A DNA stretch of 64,000 bases from Candidatus Tenderia electrophaga (GTDB lineage: Bacteria > Pseudomonadota > Gammaproteobacteria > Tenderiales > Tenderiaceae): assembly GCA_001447805.1 (NCBI GenBank), contig CP013099.1:2046001-2110000 (forward strand). The letters are read 5' to 3'. The stretch's first letter is position 1, and each line of letters starts with the position of its first letter. The notes below the pieces were generated by a model. It saw only the letters and a list, made by a program, of their open reading frames with translations, made no database searches and had not been told where the DNA came from. The position numbers and the translations under genes are program-made. Below are positions 19,348 to 28,622 of this stretch, piece after piece.

Positions 19348-20665
19348 CCAAACCCAGGGCGCGCAATAAGCCGCGCGCCTTGGCGCGGGTCTCCTGCAGT
19401 TCGTGTTCGGCAACGGAATCGGCGACGATACCGGCACCGGTACGGAAGCTAAGCCGATCGCCGTCCAACAACATGGTGCGAATCAGAATATTGAAGTCCA
19501 TGCGGCCGCAATGGCTGATGTAACCCACCGAACCGGTATAGGGACCGCGCGCCGTGTGTTCCAACGCCTGAATGATTTCCATGCAACGCACCTTGGGACA
19601 GCCGGTGATGGTGCCGCCGGGAAACACCGCCCGAATCACCTCCATGGGCGTGACCCCGCGGCGCAGACGGCCGCTGACATTGGACACGATGTGGTGCACA
19701 TGGGCATAGGATTCCAGCACCATCAACTCATCCACGCGCATACTGCCCGGCTGGCACACGCGCCCCAGATCATTGCGCTCCAGATCGATGAGCATGACAT
19801 GCTCGGCGCGTTCTTTGGGATGGGCCATCAGGGTGTCCGAAAAGGCCCGGTCGGCCGCCTGATCACCGCTGCGCGGCCGGGTGCCGGCAATGGGACGGGT
19901 GCTGGCCCGAGCGTCGTGCACTTCCACCAAGCGCTCGGGCGAAGAGCTGATAATGGCCGTGCCGCCGTAATTCACCAGCGCCGCAAACGGTGCCGGGTTG
20001 TGGCGGCGCAGCGATTGATACACATCGATCGCTGTCGTCTGGCGCAGCTGCATACGCCAGGCGCGCGATAGATTGACCTGGAACACATCACCCTCGCGGA
20101 TGTAATCGCGAATACGATTCACAGCGTCGAGGTAGCGCTGCGGATCATCTTCCTCCACCCCCAGCACCTGGGGCGGCATGTCAATCAGCGCGTCAGCATC
20201 GCCAAGGTCCGCCTCCATCTGCGCCAGCAACGCTTCTCGACCCGGTTCGCAGACAAGATAGGTGCAGGCGTGGTGATGATCACGGATCAGCGCGGCCGGT
20301 ATGCGGGTGGCGAACGCGCTGGGCAAGGGGGTCTGTTCAGCCGGCAGATTCAGCGTCGGTTCTATCTCCGCGGCCAGCTCGTAGCCGAGGTAGACAAACC
20401 AGCCGCCCGCAAACGGCAACTCCGTTTCCAGCACGGGCACGTGATGACGCCGCCAGTCCTGTTCCAGTTGGTCGAGAAAACCGCTATCGCCGGCTTCCAT
20501 GCCAGCGCCCGGAAAAGCGAACAGGATGTCGTAGCGCGACTGCGGCGTACCGTGTACCACGCTCTCAAGCAGGTAGGGATAACGCTCGGGCTGAGACTGG
20601 TGCAGCGCCAGCAGATCAATCGTGCTGTCCAGACGGCGGATACAGGGTGATGGCCGAATCAACAT
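19328..20665 (-). CDS. pabB: Aminodeoxychorismate synthase component I
   Basis: This 445-residue chorismate-binding enzyme of the PabB/TrpE family has the chorismate-binding region SFRTGAGIVADSVAEHE near residue 415, plus GTITGCPKVRCMEII. At the position where E. coli PabB has the nucleophilic Lys of PIKGT, this protein reads PIAGT (Ala260), the residue typical of TrpE. The PabB call rests on overlap with pabC. The gene is placed between fabF and pabC, where E. coli has none. It needs a PabA/TrpG amidotransferase, not present in the window. Confidence 0.87.
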   Translation of the reverse strand: MLIRPSPCIRRLDSTIDLLALHQSQPERYPYLLESVVHGTPQSRYDILFAFPGAGMEAGDSGFLDQLEQDWRRHHVPVLETELPFAGGWFVYLGYELAAEIEPTLNLPAEQTPLPSAFATRIPAALIRDHHHACTYLVCEPGREALLAQMEADLGDADALIDMPPQVLGVEEDDPQRYLDAVNRIRDYIREGDVFQVNLSRAWRMQLRQTTAIDVYQSLRRHNPAPFAALVNYGGTAIISSSPERLVEVHDARASTRPIAGTRPRSGDQAADRAFSDTLMAHPKERAEHVMLIDLERNDLGRVCQPGSMRVDELMVLESYAHVHHIVSNVSGRLRRGVTPMEVIRAVFPGGTITGCPKVRCMEIIQALEHTARGPYTGSVGYISHCGRMDFNILIRTMLLDGDRLSFRTGAGIVADSVAEHELQETRAKARGLLRALGLDDAASA

Positions 20666-20707
20666 GCGACACCCGAGTCTGCATGGGGGGTTAAGCCCAT
20701 GCCGGGT

Positions 20708-21949
20708 TTAAACTTTGGCGAACAGCAGGCTGCCGTTGGTGCCACCGAAACCGAAGGAGTTGGACAAAGCGACATCGATCGTCATCTGGCGCGCTTCGTT
20801 GGGCACGTAGTCAAGATCGCAGTCCGGATCGGGGGTGGTGTAGTTGATGGTCGGCGGCGCTACCTGATCGCGGATGGCCAGCACGGAGAAGATCGCCTCA
20901 ATGCCACCGGCCGCACCGAGCAAATGACCGGTCATGGACTTGGTGGAACTCATGGCCAGCTTGTAGGCGTGATCGCCGAACATCGCCTTGGCCGCCATGG
21001 TCTCGGCCTTGTCGCCCGCCGGCGTGGAGGTGCCGTGGGCATTGATGTAGTCCACCTGATCGGGATTGACGCCGGCGTCCTTTAGGGTCAGTTCCATGCA
21101 CTTGCGCGCGCCCTCACCGCCGGCGCTGGGCATGGTCATGTGATAGGCATCACCGTTCATGCCGAAGCCGATCAGCTCGGCATAGATGGGCGCGCCGCGG
21201 CGCTTGGCATGTTCGTATTCTTCCACCACCACGACGCCGGCGCCGTCGCTGAGCACGAACCCGTCGCGCTCCTGATCCCACGGACGGCTGGCGCCTTCCG
21301 GATCGTCGTTGCGGGTCGACAGGGCGCGCGCGGCGGCAAAGCCGCCCAGACCGGTGGGCGAGGTGGCCATCTCGGCGCCGCCGGCGATCATCACCTCGGC
21401 ATCGCCGCGTTCGATGATGCGCGCCGCTTCACCAATGTTATGGGTGCCGGTGGTACAGGCGGTGACGATGGCCATGTTGGGACCCTTCATGCCGTACATG
21501 ATGGAAAGATTGCCCGAGATCATATTGATGATGTTACTGGGTACGAAGAACGGCGAAATCCGGCGCGGGCCGGACTTGTCGAATGTCTCGCGTCCCTTTT
21601 CGATGCCGGGCAGACCGCCGATGCCGGAACCGATCATGACACCGATGCGTTCGGCGTTCTCCTCGGTGACGTCCAGGCCGGAGTCCTCGATCGCCTCTTT
21701 TGCCGCGGCAATGCCGTAATGAATGAACGGATCCATCTTGCGTGCTTCTTTGGCGGAAATGTACTGGGTGACGTCGAAACCGTGCACCGAGCCGCCGAAG
21801 CGCACCGGGAATTCAGACACATCGAAATGCGTGATGGGGGCGATGCCGCTCTTACCGGCAACGATATTGTGCCAAGACTCTTTGACGGTCAAACCGACGG
21901 GGCACACCATGCCCAAACCGGTCACGACGATGCGACGCTGTTTACTCAC
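20708..21949 (-). CDS. fabF: Beta-ketoacyl-ACP synthase II
   Basis: This 413-residue thiolase-fold condensing enzyme elongates acyl-ACP with malonyl-ACP. The catalytic triad is visible: Cys in [11 protein letters not shown] (about residue 163), His in [11 protein letters not shown] (about 303) and His in [11 protein letters not shown] (about 340). I place the start at GTG ([11 protein letters not shown]), where the family N-terminus begins, with AGAGG upstream; the longer frame adds 19 residues from the spacer. It follows acpP, separated by a hairpin that may set the acpP:fabF ratio. Confidence 0.96.
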   Translation of the reverse strand: MSKQRRIVVTGLGMVCPVGLTVKESWHNIVAGKSGIAPITHFDVSEFPVRFGGSVHGFDVTQYISAKEARKMDPFIHYGIAAAKEAIEDSGLDVTEENAERIGVMIGSGIGGLPGIEKGRETFDKSGPRRISPFFVPSNIINMISGNLSIMYGMKGPNMAIVTACTTGTHNIGEAARIIERGDAEVMIAGGAEMATSPTGLGGFAAARALSTRNDDPEGASRPWDQERDGFVLSDGAGVVVVEEYEHAKRRGAPIYAELIGFGMNGDAYHMTMPSAGGEGARKCMELTLKDAGVNPDQVDYINAHGTSTPAGDKAETMAAKAMFGDHAYKLAMSSTKSMTGHLLGAAGGIEAIFSVLAIRDQVAPPTINYTTPDPDCDLDYVPNEARQMTIDVALSNSFGFGGTNGSLLFAKV

Positions 21950-22013
21950 GCTTAATAACCTCTGAATCTTCCCTGGACGTTGATCATGCCCCGACAACGG
22001 GGGCACAAAAGCA

Positions 22014-22066
22014 AAGGCCGCCAGCTGCGTAAAAAACGTGTTGCGGAAACGCGCTGCTGCGGCCTT
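22014..22066 (-). terminator. Candidate attenuator between acpP and fabF
   Basis: On the minus strand AAGGCCGCAGC and GCTGGCGGCCTT can pair (one bulged base) around a loop of about 30 bases, followed by TGCTTTTG. The stem is strong but the T run is short, so partial termination or an RNA-processing hairpin is more likely than a full stop. Confidence 0.4.
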
Positions 22067-22088
22067 ACACGGGATCTAAATTAAGAAT

Positions 22089-22325
22089 TTAGCCCACGTT
22101 GGAATTGATGTAGTCGATGGCCTGCTGAACGGTGGTGATCTTTTCAGCTTCTTCATCGGGAATTTCACACTCGAATTCTTCTTCAAGCGCCATCACCAAT
22201 TCCACGGTATCGAGGGAATCTGCGCCCAGATCATCGACGAAAGAAGCTTCGGTGGTGACCTCGTCTTCCTTAACCCCTAGTTGCTCAACGACAATCTTTT
22301 TGACGCGTTCTTCGATAGTGCTCAT
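22089..22325 (-). CDS. acpP: Acyl carrier protein
   Basis: This is a 78-residue acidic four-helix carrier with the phosphopantetheine attachment motif LGADSLDT (Ser37). The start MSTIEERV is preceded by GAGGAAGAA. A longer frame would add MEEEFI, which is translated ribosome-binding-site sequence. It carries growing acyl chains for FabD, FabH, FabG and FabF, all encoded beside it. A hairpin follows the gene. Confidence 0.97.
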   Translation of the reverse strand: MSTIEERVKKIVVEQLGVKEDEVTTEASFVDDLGADSLDTVELVMALEEEFECEIPDEEAEKITTVQQAIDYINSNVG

Positions 22326-22488
22326 GATAAATTCTTCCTCCAAGATTTTGACGCAGACCCAGCTGCGGTCGGTATTTTATCCCTATTACCGCGAGTTGCA
22401 AGCGAGATCGCGGCAAATGATACAGGAATTTCCACTAAAATTGTTAAGCTTGACCCGGCTCAAAAGCTATGGCCGAGAGTTTTTCCAT

Positions 22489-23232
22489 TTAACCCATGTA
22501 CATACCGCCGTTGACATCCAGGGTGGAACCCGTGATGTAGGCGGCGCCGGGCGATGCGAAGAAGGCCACGGCGGCGGCGATTTCCTCCGGTTTACCCAAT
22601 CGGTTTAAAGGAATCTGTTTGAGCAGCGCCTGTTTTTGATCGTCCGGCAGCCCCTTGGTCATATCGGTATCGATAAAACCGGGGGCGACGGCGTTGACGG
22701 TGATGCCGCGCGAGGCAACTTCCCGCGCCAACGACTTGGTGAAACCGAAGATGCCCGCTTTGGCGGCAGCATAGTTGGTCTGGCCGGGATTTCCAGTTTC
22801 ACCGACCACTGAGGCGATGCTGACGATGCAACCCTGCTTGGCCTTCATCATGCCGCGCAGACAGGCCTTGCTCATGCGGTAGACGGAACCGAGGTTGGTG
22901 TCCATGATGGCGTTCCATTCGTCGTCCTTCATGCGCATAAGCAAGTTGTCGCGGGTAATGCCGGCATTGTTGACCAGCACGGTCGGCACGCCGAAATCCT
23001 TGTTGATCTGCGCCATGGCGCCATCAATGGAGTCTTGGCTGGTGACATTCAGGGCCATGCCGGTGCCCTTGACGCCGCTCTCATTCATATAACTAGAGAT
23101 CGCTTGCGCACCGCTGTCCGACGTGGCGGTACCGATCACCCGCGCGCCCTGCCTGCCCAGTTCCAGGGCGACCGCCTTGCCGATGCCGCGGCTGGCACCG
23201 GTGACCAGGGCAATTCGATTTTCCAGTGTCAT
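22489..23232 (-). CDS. fabG: 3-oxoacyl-ACP reductase
   Basis: This is a 247-residue short-chain dehydrogenase using NADPH to reduce beta-ketoacyl-ACP. The nucleotide motif is GASRGIGKAVA (about residues 12-22), the structural motif is NNAGITRDNLLMRM (about 86-99), and the Ser/Tyr/Lys triad lies in SIASVVGETGNPGQTNYAAAK (about 138-159, written in part). The length is standard. It lies between fabD and acpP in conserved order, with a gap of about 160 bases before acpP that has no visible gene. Confidence 0.96.
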   Translation of the reverse strand: MTLENRIALVTGASRGIGKAVALELGRQGARVIGTATSDSGAQAISSYMNESGVKGTGMALNVTSQDSIDGAMAQINKDFGVPTVLVNNAGITRDNLLMRMKDDEWNAIMDTNLGSVYRMSKACLRGMMKAKQGCIVSIASVVGETGNPGQTNYAAAKAGIFGFTKSLAREVASRGITVNAVAPGFIDTDMTKGLPDDQKQALLKQIPLNRLGKPEEIAAAVAFFASPGAAYITGSTLDVNGGMYMG

Positions 23233-23252
23233 TGCTCTTCCCCTCTTGTGAT

Positions 23253-24188
23253 TTATGCCTTGTGGGCCTCAAGGGCGGCCGCCAGCGTCTTGGCATCAAA
23301 TACGGGCAGCGCCGTCATGTCACGATTAATGCGCTTGTTGAGTCCCGCCAGCACCTTGCCCGGTCCGCTTTCCACCAGTGTGTCCACGCCCGCGTTCGCC
23401 AGCGCCTGTACAGTCTCGACCCAGCGCACCGGACTGTAAAGCTGCCGCGCCAGCACATCGCGAATGGCCTCCACATTGCTATGGCTGGCCACATCCACAT
23501 TATGGATGACCGGGATCTCGGGGGGCTGGATGTGAATCTGCTTCAAGGACTCGGTCAACTCTTCCGCCGCGCCCTGCATCAGGCTGCAGTGCGACGGCAC
23601 GCTCACCGGCAATATCACGGCGCGTTTGGCGCCCGCCGCTTTGGCGACGTCCACGGCCCGCTCCACGGCGGCCTTGCCACCGGCCACCACCACCTGACCC
23701 GGGGCGTTGAAATTCACCGCTTGGACAACCTCCCCCTGCGCGGCCTGATTGCAGACCTCCACCACCTGTTCATCGTCGAGCCCGAGGATGGCGGCCATGG
23801 CCCCTTCCCCTTGCGGCACGGCCGCCTGCATCAATCGCCCGCGGCGTTCCACCAGCCTGACGGCAGCGGGAAACTCAATGGCGCCGGCGGCCACCAGGGC
23901 ACTGTATTCACCCAGGCTGTGGCCGGCCAGATAGGCGGGTGTGGCGCCGCCGGCCGCCTGCCAGACGCGCCAGGTGGCGACGCCGGCGGCGAGCATGGCG
24001 GGCTGGGTCTTGTCGGTCTGGTTCAGCGCGGCGTCGGGGCCATCTTGCACCAAGTGCCACAGGTCGTAGCCGAGCGCCTCGCTAGCCGCGGCGAAGGTCT
24101 GTTGAACGCGCGGCCAGTCGGCGGCCAGTTCGGCCAGCATGCCCAGCGATTGCGAGCCCTGACCGGGAAAGACTATTGCAAAAGACAT
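23253..24188 (-). CDS. fabD: Malonyl-CoA:ACP transacylase
   Basis: This 311-residue acyltransferase has the nucleophile elbow GHSLGEYSAL (Ser about 92), the substrate Arg in LVERRGRLMQ (about 117), the His in SVPSHCSLM (about 200) and the N-terminal FPGQGSQ. It loads malonyl groups onto ACP. It follows fabH by about 35 bases in the leftward operon. Confidence 0.96.
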   Translation of the reverse strand: MSFAIVFPGQGSQSLGMLAELAADWPRVQQTFAAASEALGYDLWHLVQDGPDAALNQTDKTQPAMLAAGVATWRVWQAAGGATPAYLAGHSLGEYSALVAAGAIEFPAAVRLVERRGRLMQAAVPQGEGAMAAILGLDDEQVVEVCNQAAQGEVVQAVNFNAPGQVVVAGGKAAVERAVDVAKAAGAKRAVILPVSVPSHCSLMQGAAEELTESLKQIHIQPPEIPVIHNVDVASHSNVEAIRDVLARQLYSPVRWVETVQALANAGVDTLVESGPGKVLAGLNKRINRDMTALPVFDAKTLAAALEAHKA

Positions 24189-24222
24189 GACGTTAACTAA
24201 TATCCCTATAAGTTTGTTTTGT

Positions 24223-25191
24223 CTAATATTTTAATAACACAGAACCCCAGGTGAAGCCGCCCCCGAAGGCCTCCAGCAGGAGCGTGTCGCCGCGCTTGAT
24301 GCGACCGTCGCGCACCGCCACATCCAGGGCCAGGGGCACGGAGGCGGCGGAGGTGTTGCCGTGTTCGTCCACTGTCACCACCACCCGCTCCATGGGCATG
24401 TTGAGCTTTTTGGCAGTGGCGGCAATGATACGGATATTGGCCTGATGCGGCACCAGCCAGTCGATGTCGCCCTTGGTCATGTGGTTGGCGGCCAGGGTCT
24501 CGTCGACGATCTTGCCCAGGGTGCGCACGGCAAAGCGAAACACGTCGTTGCCCTGCATTTCCATATAGGCGCGCCCTTCCCTGACGCTGTCATAGTCGAT
24601 AGACACACCGGTGGGCACATGCAGCATTTCGTCGTAGGCGCCGTCGGCATGCAGATGACTGGACAGAATGCCGGGCTCAGCGCTGGCCTCAAGCACAATG
24701 GCACCGGCACCGTCGCCGAACAGCACGCAGGTGCCGCGATCCTTCCAGTTGGTGATGCGCGACAGGGTTTCGGCCCCCACCACCAGGGCCTTTTTGGCGC
24801 TGCCGCTGCGAATGAATTTGTCGGCCACATCCATGGCATAGATAAAACCTGAACAGACGGCCTGCACATCAAAGGCCGGCGGGCCGTGGATGCCCAGACG
24901 CTTTTGCAACAGGCAGGCGGTGCTGGGGAAGATCTTGTCCGCGGTGGTGGTGGCGACAATGACCAGGTCGATATCGGCGGGCTTCAGGCCGGCCGCATCC
25001 AGGGCGTGGCGCGCCGCCGCTTCAGCCAGGTCGCAGGTGGTCTCGCCTTCAGCGGCAATATGCCGTTTTTTGATGCCGGTGCGTTCCCGAATCCATTGAT
25101 CCGAGGTCTCCACCATTTTTTCCAGGTCGTGGTTGGTGAGCACCTTTTCAGGGAGGAAGCTGCCGGTACCGGTGATTCTCGAATATGTCAC
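24223..25191 (-). CDS. fabH: Beta-ketoacyl-ACP synthase III
   Basis: This 322-residue enzyme starts fatty-acid synthesis from acetyl-CoA and malonyl-ACP. The triad is visible: Cys113 in AVCSGFIYA, His in [11 protein letters not shown] (about residue 247) and Asn in [10 protein letters not shown] (about 277). The start lies one base after the plsX stop, indicating tight coupling. Confidence 0.97.
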   Translation of the reverse strand: MTYSRITGTGSFLPEKVLTNHDLEKMVETSDQWIRERTGIKKRHIAAEGETTCDLAEAAARHALDAAGLKPADIDLVIVATTTADKIFPSTACLLQKRLGIHGPPAFDVQAVCSGFIYAMDVADKFIRSGSAKKALVVGAETLSRITNWKDRGTCVLFGDGAGAIVLEASAEPGILSSHLHADGAYDEMLHVPTGVSIDYDSVREGRAYMEMQGNDVFRFAVRTLGKIVDETLAANHMTKGDIDWLVPHQANIRIIAATAKKLNMPMERVVVTVDEHGNTSAASVPLALDVAVRDGRIKRGDTLLLEAFGGGFTWGSVLLKY

Positions 25192-25192
25192 C

Positions 25193-26215
25193 TTAACCCA
25201 CCTGCTGTTTGGTCAACAGCGTATCCAGTTGCTGGTTGATGCGCGCGGGCACCGACTTGTCGACTTCCAGCACCGCCTCCTTGATGGCGTTGGCGAAGGC
25301 GAACACATCGGCGCTGCCGTGGCTCTTGATCACGATGCCGTTCAGACCGACCAGACTGGCGCCGTTGTAACGGCGCGGGTCGATCTTGTGCTTGAGCGCC
25401 TTCAATACCGGCATGGCGATCAGGGCGGCGAGCTTGGCGAACGGATTGCGCGCAAAGCCTTGCTTCATGAAATGGGTGATCATCTTGGCCACGCCCTCGC
25501 TGGTCTTGAGGGCGACGTTACCGACAAAGCCGTCGCAGACCACTACGTCCACCGTGCCCTTGTAGATATCGTCGCCTTCCACATAGCCGACATAGTTGAT
25601 GTCGCTCTGGGCCAGCAGGCGCGCCGCCTCTTTGACCCGTTCGTTGCCCTTGATCTCTTCCTCACCGATGTTCAGCAGGCCGATCTTGGGCGCCGGATTA
25701 TTGTCCACCGCCTGCACCAATACCGACCCCATCACCGCAAACTGGAATAATGCGTCGGCGCTGGAATCCACATTGGCGCCCAGGTCCAACATGTGGGTAT
25801 GGCCGTTCATGGTGGGCAGGGCGGTGATGATAGCGGGCCTATCGATGCCGGTCAGGGTCTTGAGCACGAAACGCGAGGTCGCCATCAGCGCACCGGTATT
25901 GCCGGCACTGACACAGGCCGAGGCCTTGCCCTCTTGCACCAGGTTGATGGCGACGCGCATGGAGGAATCCTTCTTGGTGCGCAAGGCCACCGAAGGCAAT
26001 TCATCCATAGCCACCACTTGCGAGGTGTGTCGGATCTGCAGGCGCGGCCCCACATCGGCGCCTTGTTGCTGCAGGACGCCGGTCAGGATTTCCTGGTCGC
26101 CGACCAGGATCAACTTGAGATCTTGATTTTCCTTTAAAACACTAAGGGCGGCAGGCACGACCACATCGGGGCCATGATCGCCGCCCATAGCATCCAGGGC
26201 GATGGTCACGCTCAA
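25193..26215 (-). CDS. plsX: Phosphate acyltransferase PlsX
   Basis: This 340-residue enzyme converts acyl-ACP to acyl-phosphate for the PlsY-dependent phospholipid pathway. The N-terminal [11 protein letters not shown] motif and the internal [10 protein letters not shown] and [14 protein letters not shown] blocks are diagnostic. It lies four bases downstream of rpmF and immediately before fabH. Confidence 0.96.
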   Translation of the reverse strand: MSVTIALDAMGGDHGPDVVVPAALSVLKENQDLKLILVGDQEILTGVLQQQGADVGPRLQIRHTSQVVAMDELPSVALRTKKDSSMRVAINLVQEGKASACVSAGNTGALMATSRFVLKTLTGIDRPAIITALPTMNGHTHMLDLGANVDSSADALFQFAVMGSVLVQAVDNNPAPKIGLLNIGEEEIKGNERVKEAARLLAQSDINYVGYVEGDDIYKGTVDVVVCDGFVGNVALKTSEGVAKMITHFMKQGFARNPFAKLAALIAMPVLKALKHKIDPRRYNGASLVGLNGIVIKSHGSADVFAFANAIKEAVLEVDKSVPARINQQLDTLLTKQQVG

Positions 26216-26218
26216 GGT

Positions 26219-26398
26219 TTACTCGCCTTTATCTGCGATCACCTTGCGGCCACGATAATACCCGTCAGCCGATACGTGGTGACGACGATGCACCTCACCG
26301 GAGGTTTCGTCGATGGACAGAGTCGGTCCGCTCAGGGCGTCGTGGGAACGACGCATACCGCGCTTGGACGGACTCTTTTTGTTTTGTTGCACAGCCAT
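26219..26398 (-). CDS. rpmF: 50S ribosomal protein L32
   Basis: This 59-residue basic protein begins [20 protein letters not shown] and ends [18 protein letters not shown]. The [12 protein letters not shown] stretch and the His-rich [17 protein letters not shown] are the L32 signature. It lacks the zinc-binding Cys pairs, as in the gammaproteobacterial form. It sits between yceD and plsX, the conserved order linking ribosome and phospholipid synthesis. Confidence 0.97.
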   Translation of the reverse strand: MAVQQNKKSPSKRGMRRSHDALSGPTLSIDETSGEVHRRHHVSADGYYRGRKVIADKGE

Positions 26399-26435
26399 TG
26401 TTTAAACTCCTGTTTCGTTACGATCAATGCCTACT

Positions 26436-26963
26436 CTACTGCTTCTTGCCTTTCAACTCAGCCAATACGGCAAACGGGTTGGGTTTGTCCTGTGTCCGGT
26501 CACTCTGTTCGGCCTCGCTGTGAAGCCGCTCCAAAAATGGTTCACAGGCGTCCTCATGCAACGCCACGATGGGTAATGCCAGGATCAACTCATCCTCAAC
26601 CAGGTCGGCCAGCTGTATCGGCTCGCTCCCCACCATGCAGGGTTCGTAGTCCGGCGCCAGCTTGCGGGCCTGCTCGTCGCTGGCGACGAAACCCAATGCC
26701 ACGTCCGACTCGATGCGCTCGGTCACCGTTTGCAGGCAACGCTGACAGACCCTCTCCACCTGGGCGCTGAGATGCCCCTTGGCGTAATGCGTGCCCTGCT
26801 CGTCTATACCAAACTGTAATTGTACGCCGGCATCACCCGCAACATCGACGACCGCTTCAGCCAAGCGCGCCATGCCCGTTAGCTCGAGCGTGCCGGCCAG
26901 CACCTGACCCTGTCGGGCCAGCCTGAAGGGAGCGATCTGTACGGGCAGGTGCTGGGGTGACAT
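26436..26963 (-). CDS. yceD: YceD/DUF177 protein (23S rRNA accumulation protein)
   Basis: This 175-residue protein has the DUF177 core CQRCLQTVTERIESDVALGF (about residues 77-96) and the C-terminal signature KPNPFAVLAELKGKKQ. YceD and plant DUF177 proteins are needed for 23S rRNA accumulation. It is the first gene of the leftward rpmF-plsX-fab superoperon. A near-consensus promoter ends only about ten bases before its ATG, so the transcript may be leaderless. Confidence 0.92.
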   Translation of the reverse strand: MSPQHLPVQIAPFRLARQGQVLAGTLELTGMARLAEAVVDVAGDAGVQLQFGIDEQGTHYAKGHLSAQVERVCQRCLQTVTERIESDVALGFVASDEQARKLAPDYEPCMVGSEPIQLADLVEDELILALPIVALHEDACEPFLERLHSEAEQSDRTQDKPNPFAVLAELKGKKQ

Positions 26964-26972
26964 AGGCGCGTG

Positions 26973-27001
26973 ATGATAAAGGCAAAGCCCCGTTGTGTCA
27001 A
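26973..27001 (-). promoter_or_regulatory. Strong sigma-70 promoter for the yceD-rpmF-fab operon
   Basis: On the minus strand TTGACA (perfect -35) and TATCAT (-10) are separated by exactly 17 bases. The expected transcription start is about three bases before the yceD ATG, which leaves almost no leader. Confidence 0.7.
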
Positions 27002-27041
27002 AGAAAATTCTTATTTTTCACTCTGTTACCACAATTACGTC

Positions 27042-27070
27042 TTGACTTGGGGGTGGCTTTCTCGTAGAAA
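27042..27070 (+). promoter_or_regulatory. Candidate sigma-70 promoter for pyruvate carboxylase genes
   Basis: TTGACT and TAGAAA are 17 bases apart, about 105 bases before the carboxylase ATG. The -35 matches five of six positions and the -10 four of six. It would be back to back with the yceD promoter. Confidence 0.4.
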
Positions 27071-27174
27071 CCACTAATGGCCCGCATACGCCTGCCACGA
27101 CGCGCCGCGCCATCGGCGCTCGAGGGCTTCCGGTCAGGCATCACGCCACTGAATCAATTGATATAAAAATCAAC

Positions 27175-28593
27175 ATGATAAAAAAGATACTTATCGCCAA
27201 CCGGGGGGAGATCGCAGTCCGCATCGTGCGGGCCTGCGCCGAAATGGGCATCAAATCAGTCGCCGTTTATACCGACGCCGACCGTCACTCGCTGCACGTC
27301 AAAAAGGCCGATGAGGCCTATAATCTGGGGCCCGATACGGTGGCCGGCTATCTGAATGCCCACCGCATCGTCAACCTGGCGGTGGCGGCGGGCTGTGACG
27401 CCCTCCACCCGGGGTATGGATTTCTGTCTGAAAATCCGCAGCTGGCGCAGATCTGCCAGCGCCGCGGCATCAAGTTCATCGGGCCCAGCGCGGATGTCAT
27501 CCGCAGCATGGGCGATAAGATTGAGGCGCGCAGCGCCATGGTCAAGGCGGGCATCCCGGTCACGCCGGGCAGTGACGGCAATGTGGAATCACTTGAGGCG
27601 GCCGTTACATGCGCCGCCGCTGTGGGCTACCCCATTATGCTCAAGGCCACCTCCGGCGGCGGCGGCCGCGGAATCCGCCGCTGCGAAAACGAGCAGGCGC
27701 TGCGCCGCAACTACGACCGGGTCATCTCCGAGGCGACCAAGGCCTTCGGCAGCGCCGAGGTGTTTATCGAGAAATGCGTGGTCAATCCGCGCCACATCGA
27801 GGCCCAGATCCTGGCCGACAGCCACGGCAATGTGATTCATCTGTTCGAACGCGACTGCTCCATCCAGCGCCGTCATCAGAAACTGATCGAGATCGCGCCC
27901 TCGCCCCAGTTGTCGCCCGAGCAACGCGAGTACGTCGGCGATCTGGCGGTGCGCGCTGCCAAGGCGGTGAATTATGAAAACGCCGGCACGGTGGAGTTTC
28001 TGCTCGACCAGGATGACAATTTTTACTTCATGGAGATGAACACCCGCCTGCAGGTGGAACACCCCGTCACGGAACAGATTACCGGCGTGGATATCGTGCA
28101 GGAACAGATCCGCATCGCCGCCGGCCTCAAGCTGCGCTTCAGTCAGGATGAGATCAAACTGCGCGGCTTCGCCATGGAGTTTCGCATCAACGCCGAAGAT
28201 CCGAAAAATGATTTCCTGCCCAGCTTTGGTCGTATCACCCGTTACTTCGCACCGGGCGGCCCCGGGGTGCGCACCGATGCAGCGATCTACAGCGGTTACG
28301 AGATCCCTCCCTATTACGATTCGCTGTGCGCCAAGCTGACGGTGTGGGCGCTGACCTGGGACGACCTGCTCGACCGCGCCGAGCGCGCCCTGAACGACAT
28401 GGGCGTATACGGCGTCAAGACCACCATCCCCTACCATATTGAGATTGTGAAATCGCAGGAATTCCAGAACGGCAGCTTCGACACCAGTTTCGTCGAAAAC
28501 CATCCCGAGCTGACCGGCTATTCGGTGAAGCGCTCGCCGCGCGAGCTGGCCGCCGCCATCGGCGTCGCCGTCGCGGCGCATTTGGGACGTTAA
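27175..28593 (+). CDS. pycA: Pyruvate carboxylase subunit A (biotin carboxylase)
   Basis: This 472-residue biotin carboxylase of the AccC/PycA family has IANRGEIAVRIVRACAEMG at the N-terminus, the ATP-grasp Gly-rich loop SGGGGRGIRR (about residues 162-171), HLFERDCSIQRRHQK (about 222-236) and the catalytic EMNTRLQVEHPVTE (about 285-298). It carboxylates biotin on the partner subunit using ATP and bicarbonate. The following gene encodes carboxyltransferase and biotin carrier domains, so the pair forms a two-subunit pyruvate carboxylase rather than acetyl-CoA carboxylase. The gap to pycB is 29 bases. Confidence 0.9.
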   Translation: MIKKILIANRGEIAVRIVRACAEMGIKSVAVYTDADRHSLHVKKADEAYNLGPDTVAGYLNAHRIVNLAVAAGCDALHPGYGFLSENPQLAQICQRRGIKFIGPSADVIRSMGDKIEARSAMVKAGIPVTPGSDGNVESLEAAVTCAAAVGYPIMLKATSGGGGRGIRRCENEQALRRNYDRVISEATKAFGSAEVFIEKCVVNPRHIEAQILADSHGNVIHLFERDCSIQRRHQKLIEIAPSPQLSPEQREYVGDLAVRAAKAVNYENAGTVEFLLDQDDNFYFMEMNTRLQVEHPVTEQITGVDIVQEQIRIAAGLKLRFSQDEIKLRGFAMEFRINAEDPKNDFLPSFGRITRYFAPGGPGVRTDAAIYSGYEIPPYYDSLCAKLTVWALTWDDLLDRAERALNDMGVYGVKTTIPYHIEIVKSQEFQNGSFDTSFVENHPELTGYSVKRSPRELAAAIGVAVAAHLGR

Positions 28594-28622
28594 CTCACCA
28601 CACAAAAAGCGAAAGCAGGCTT

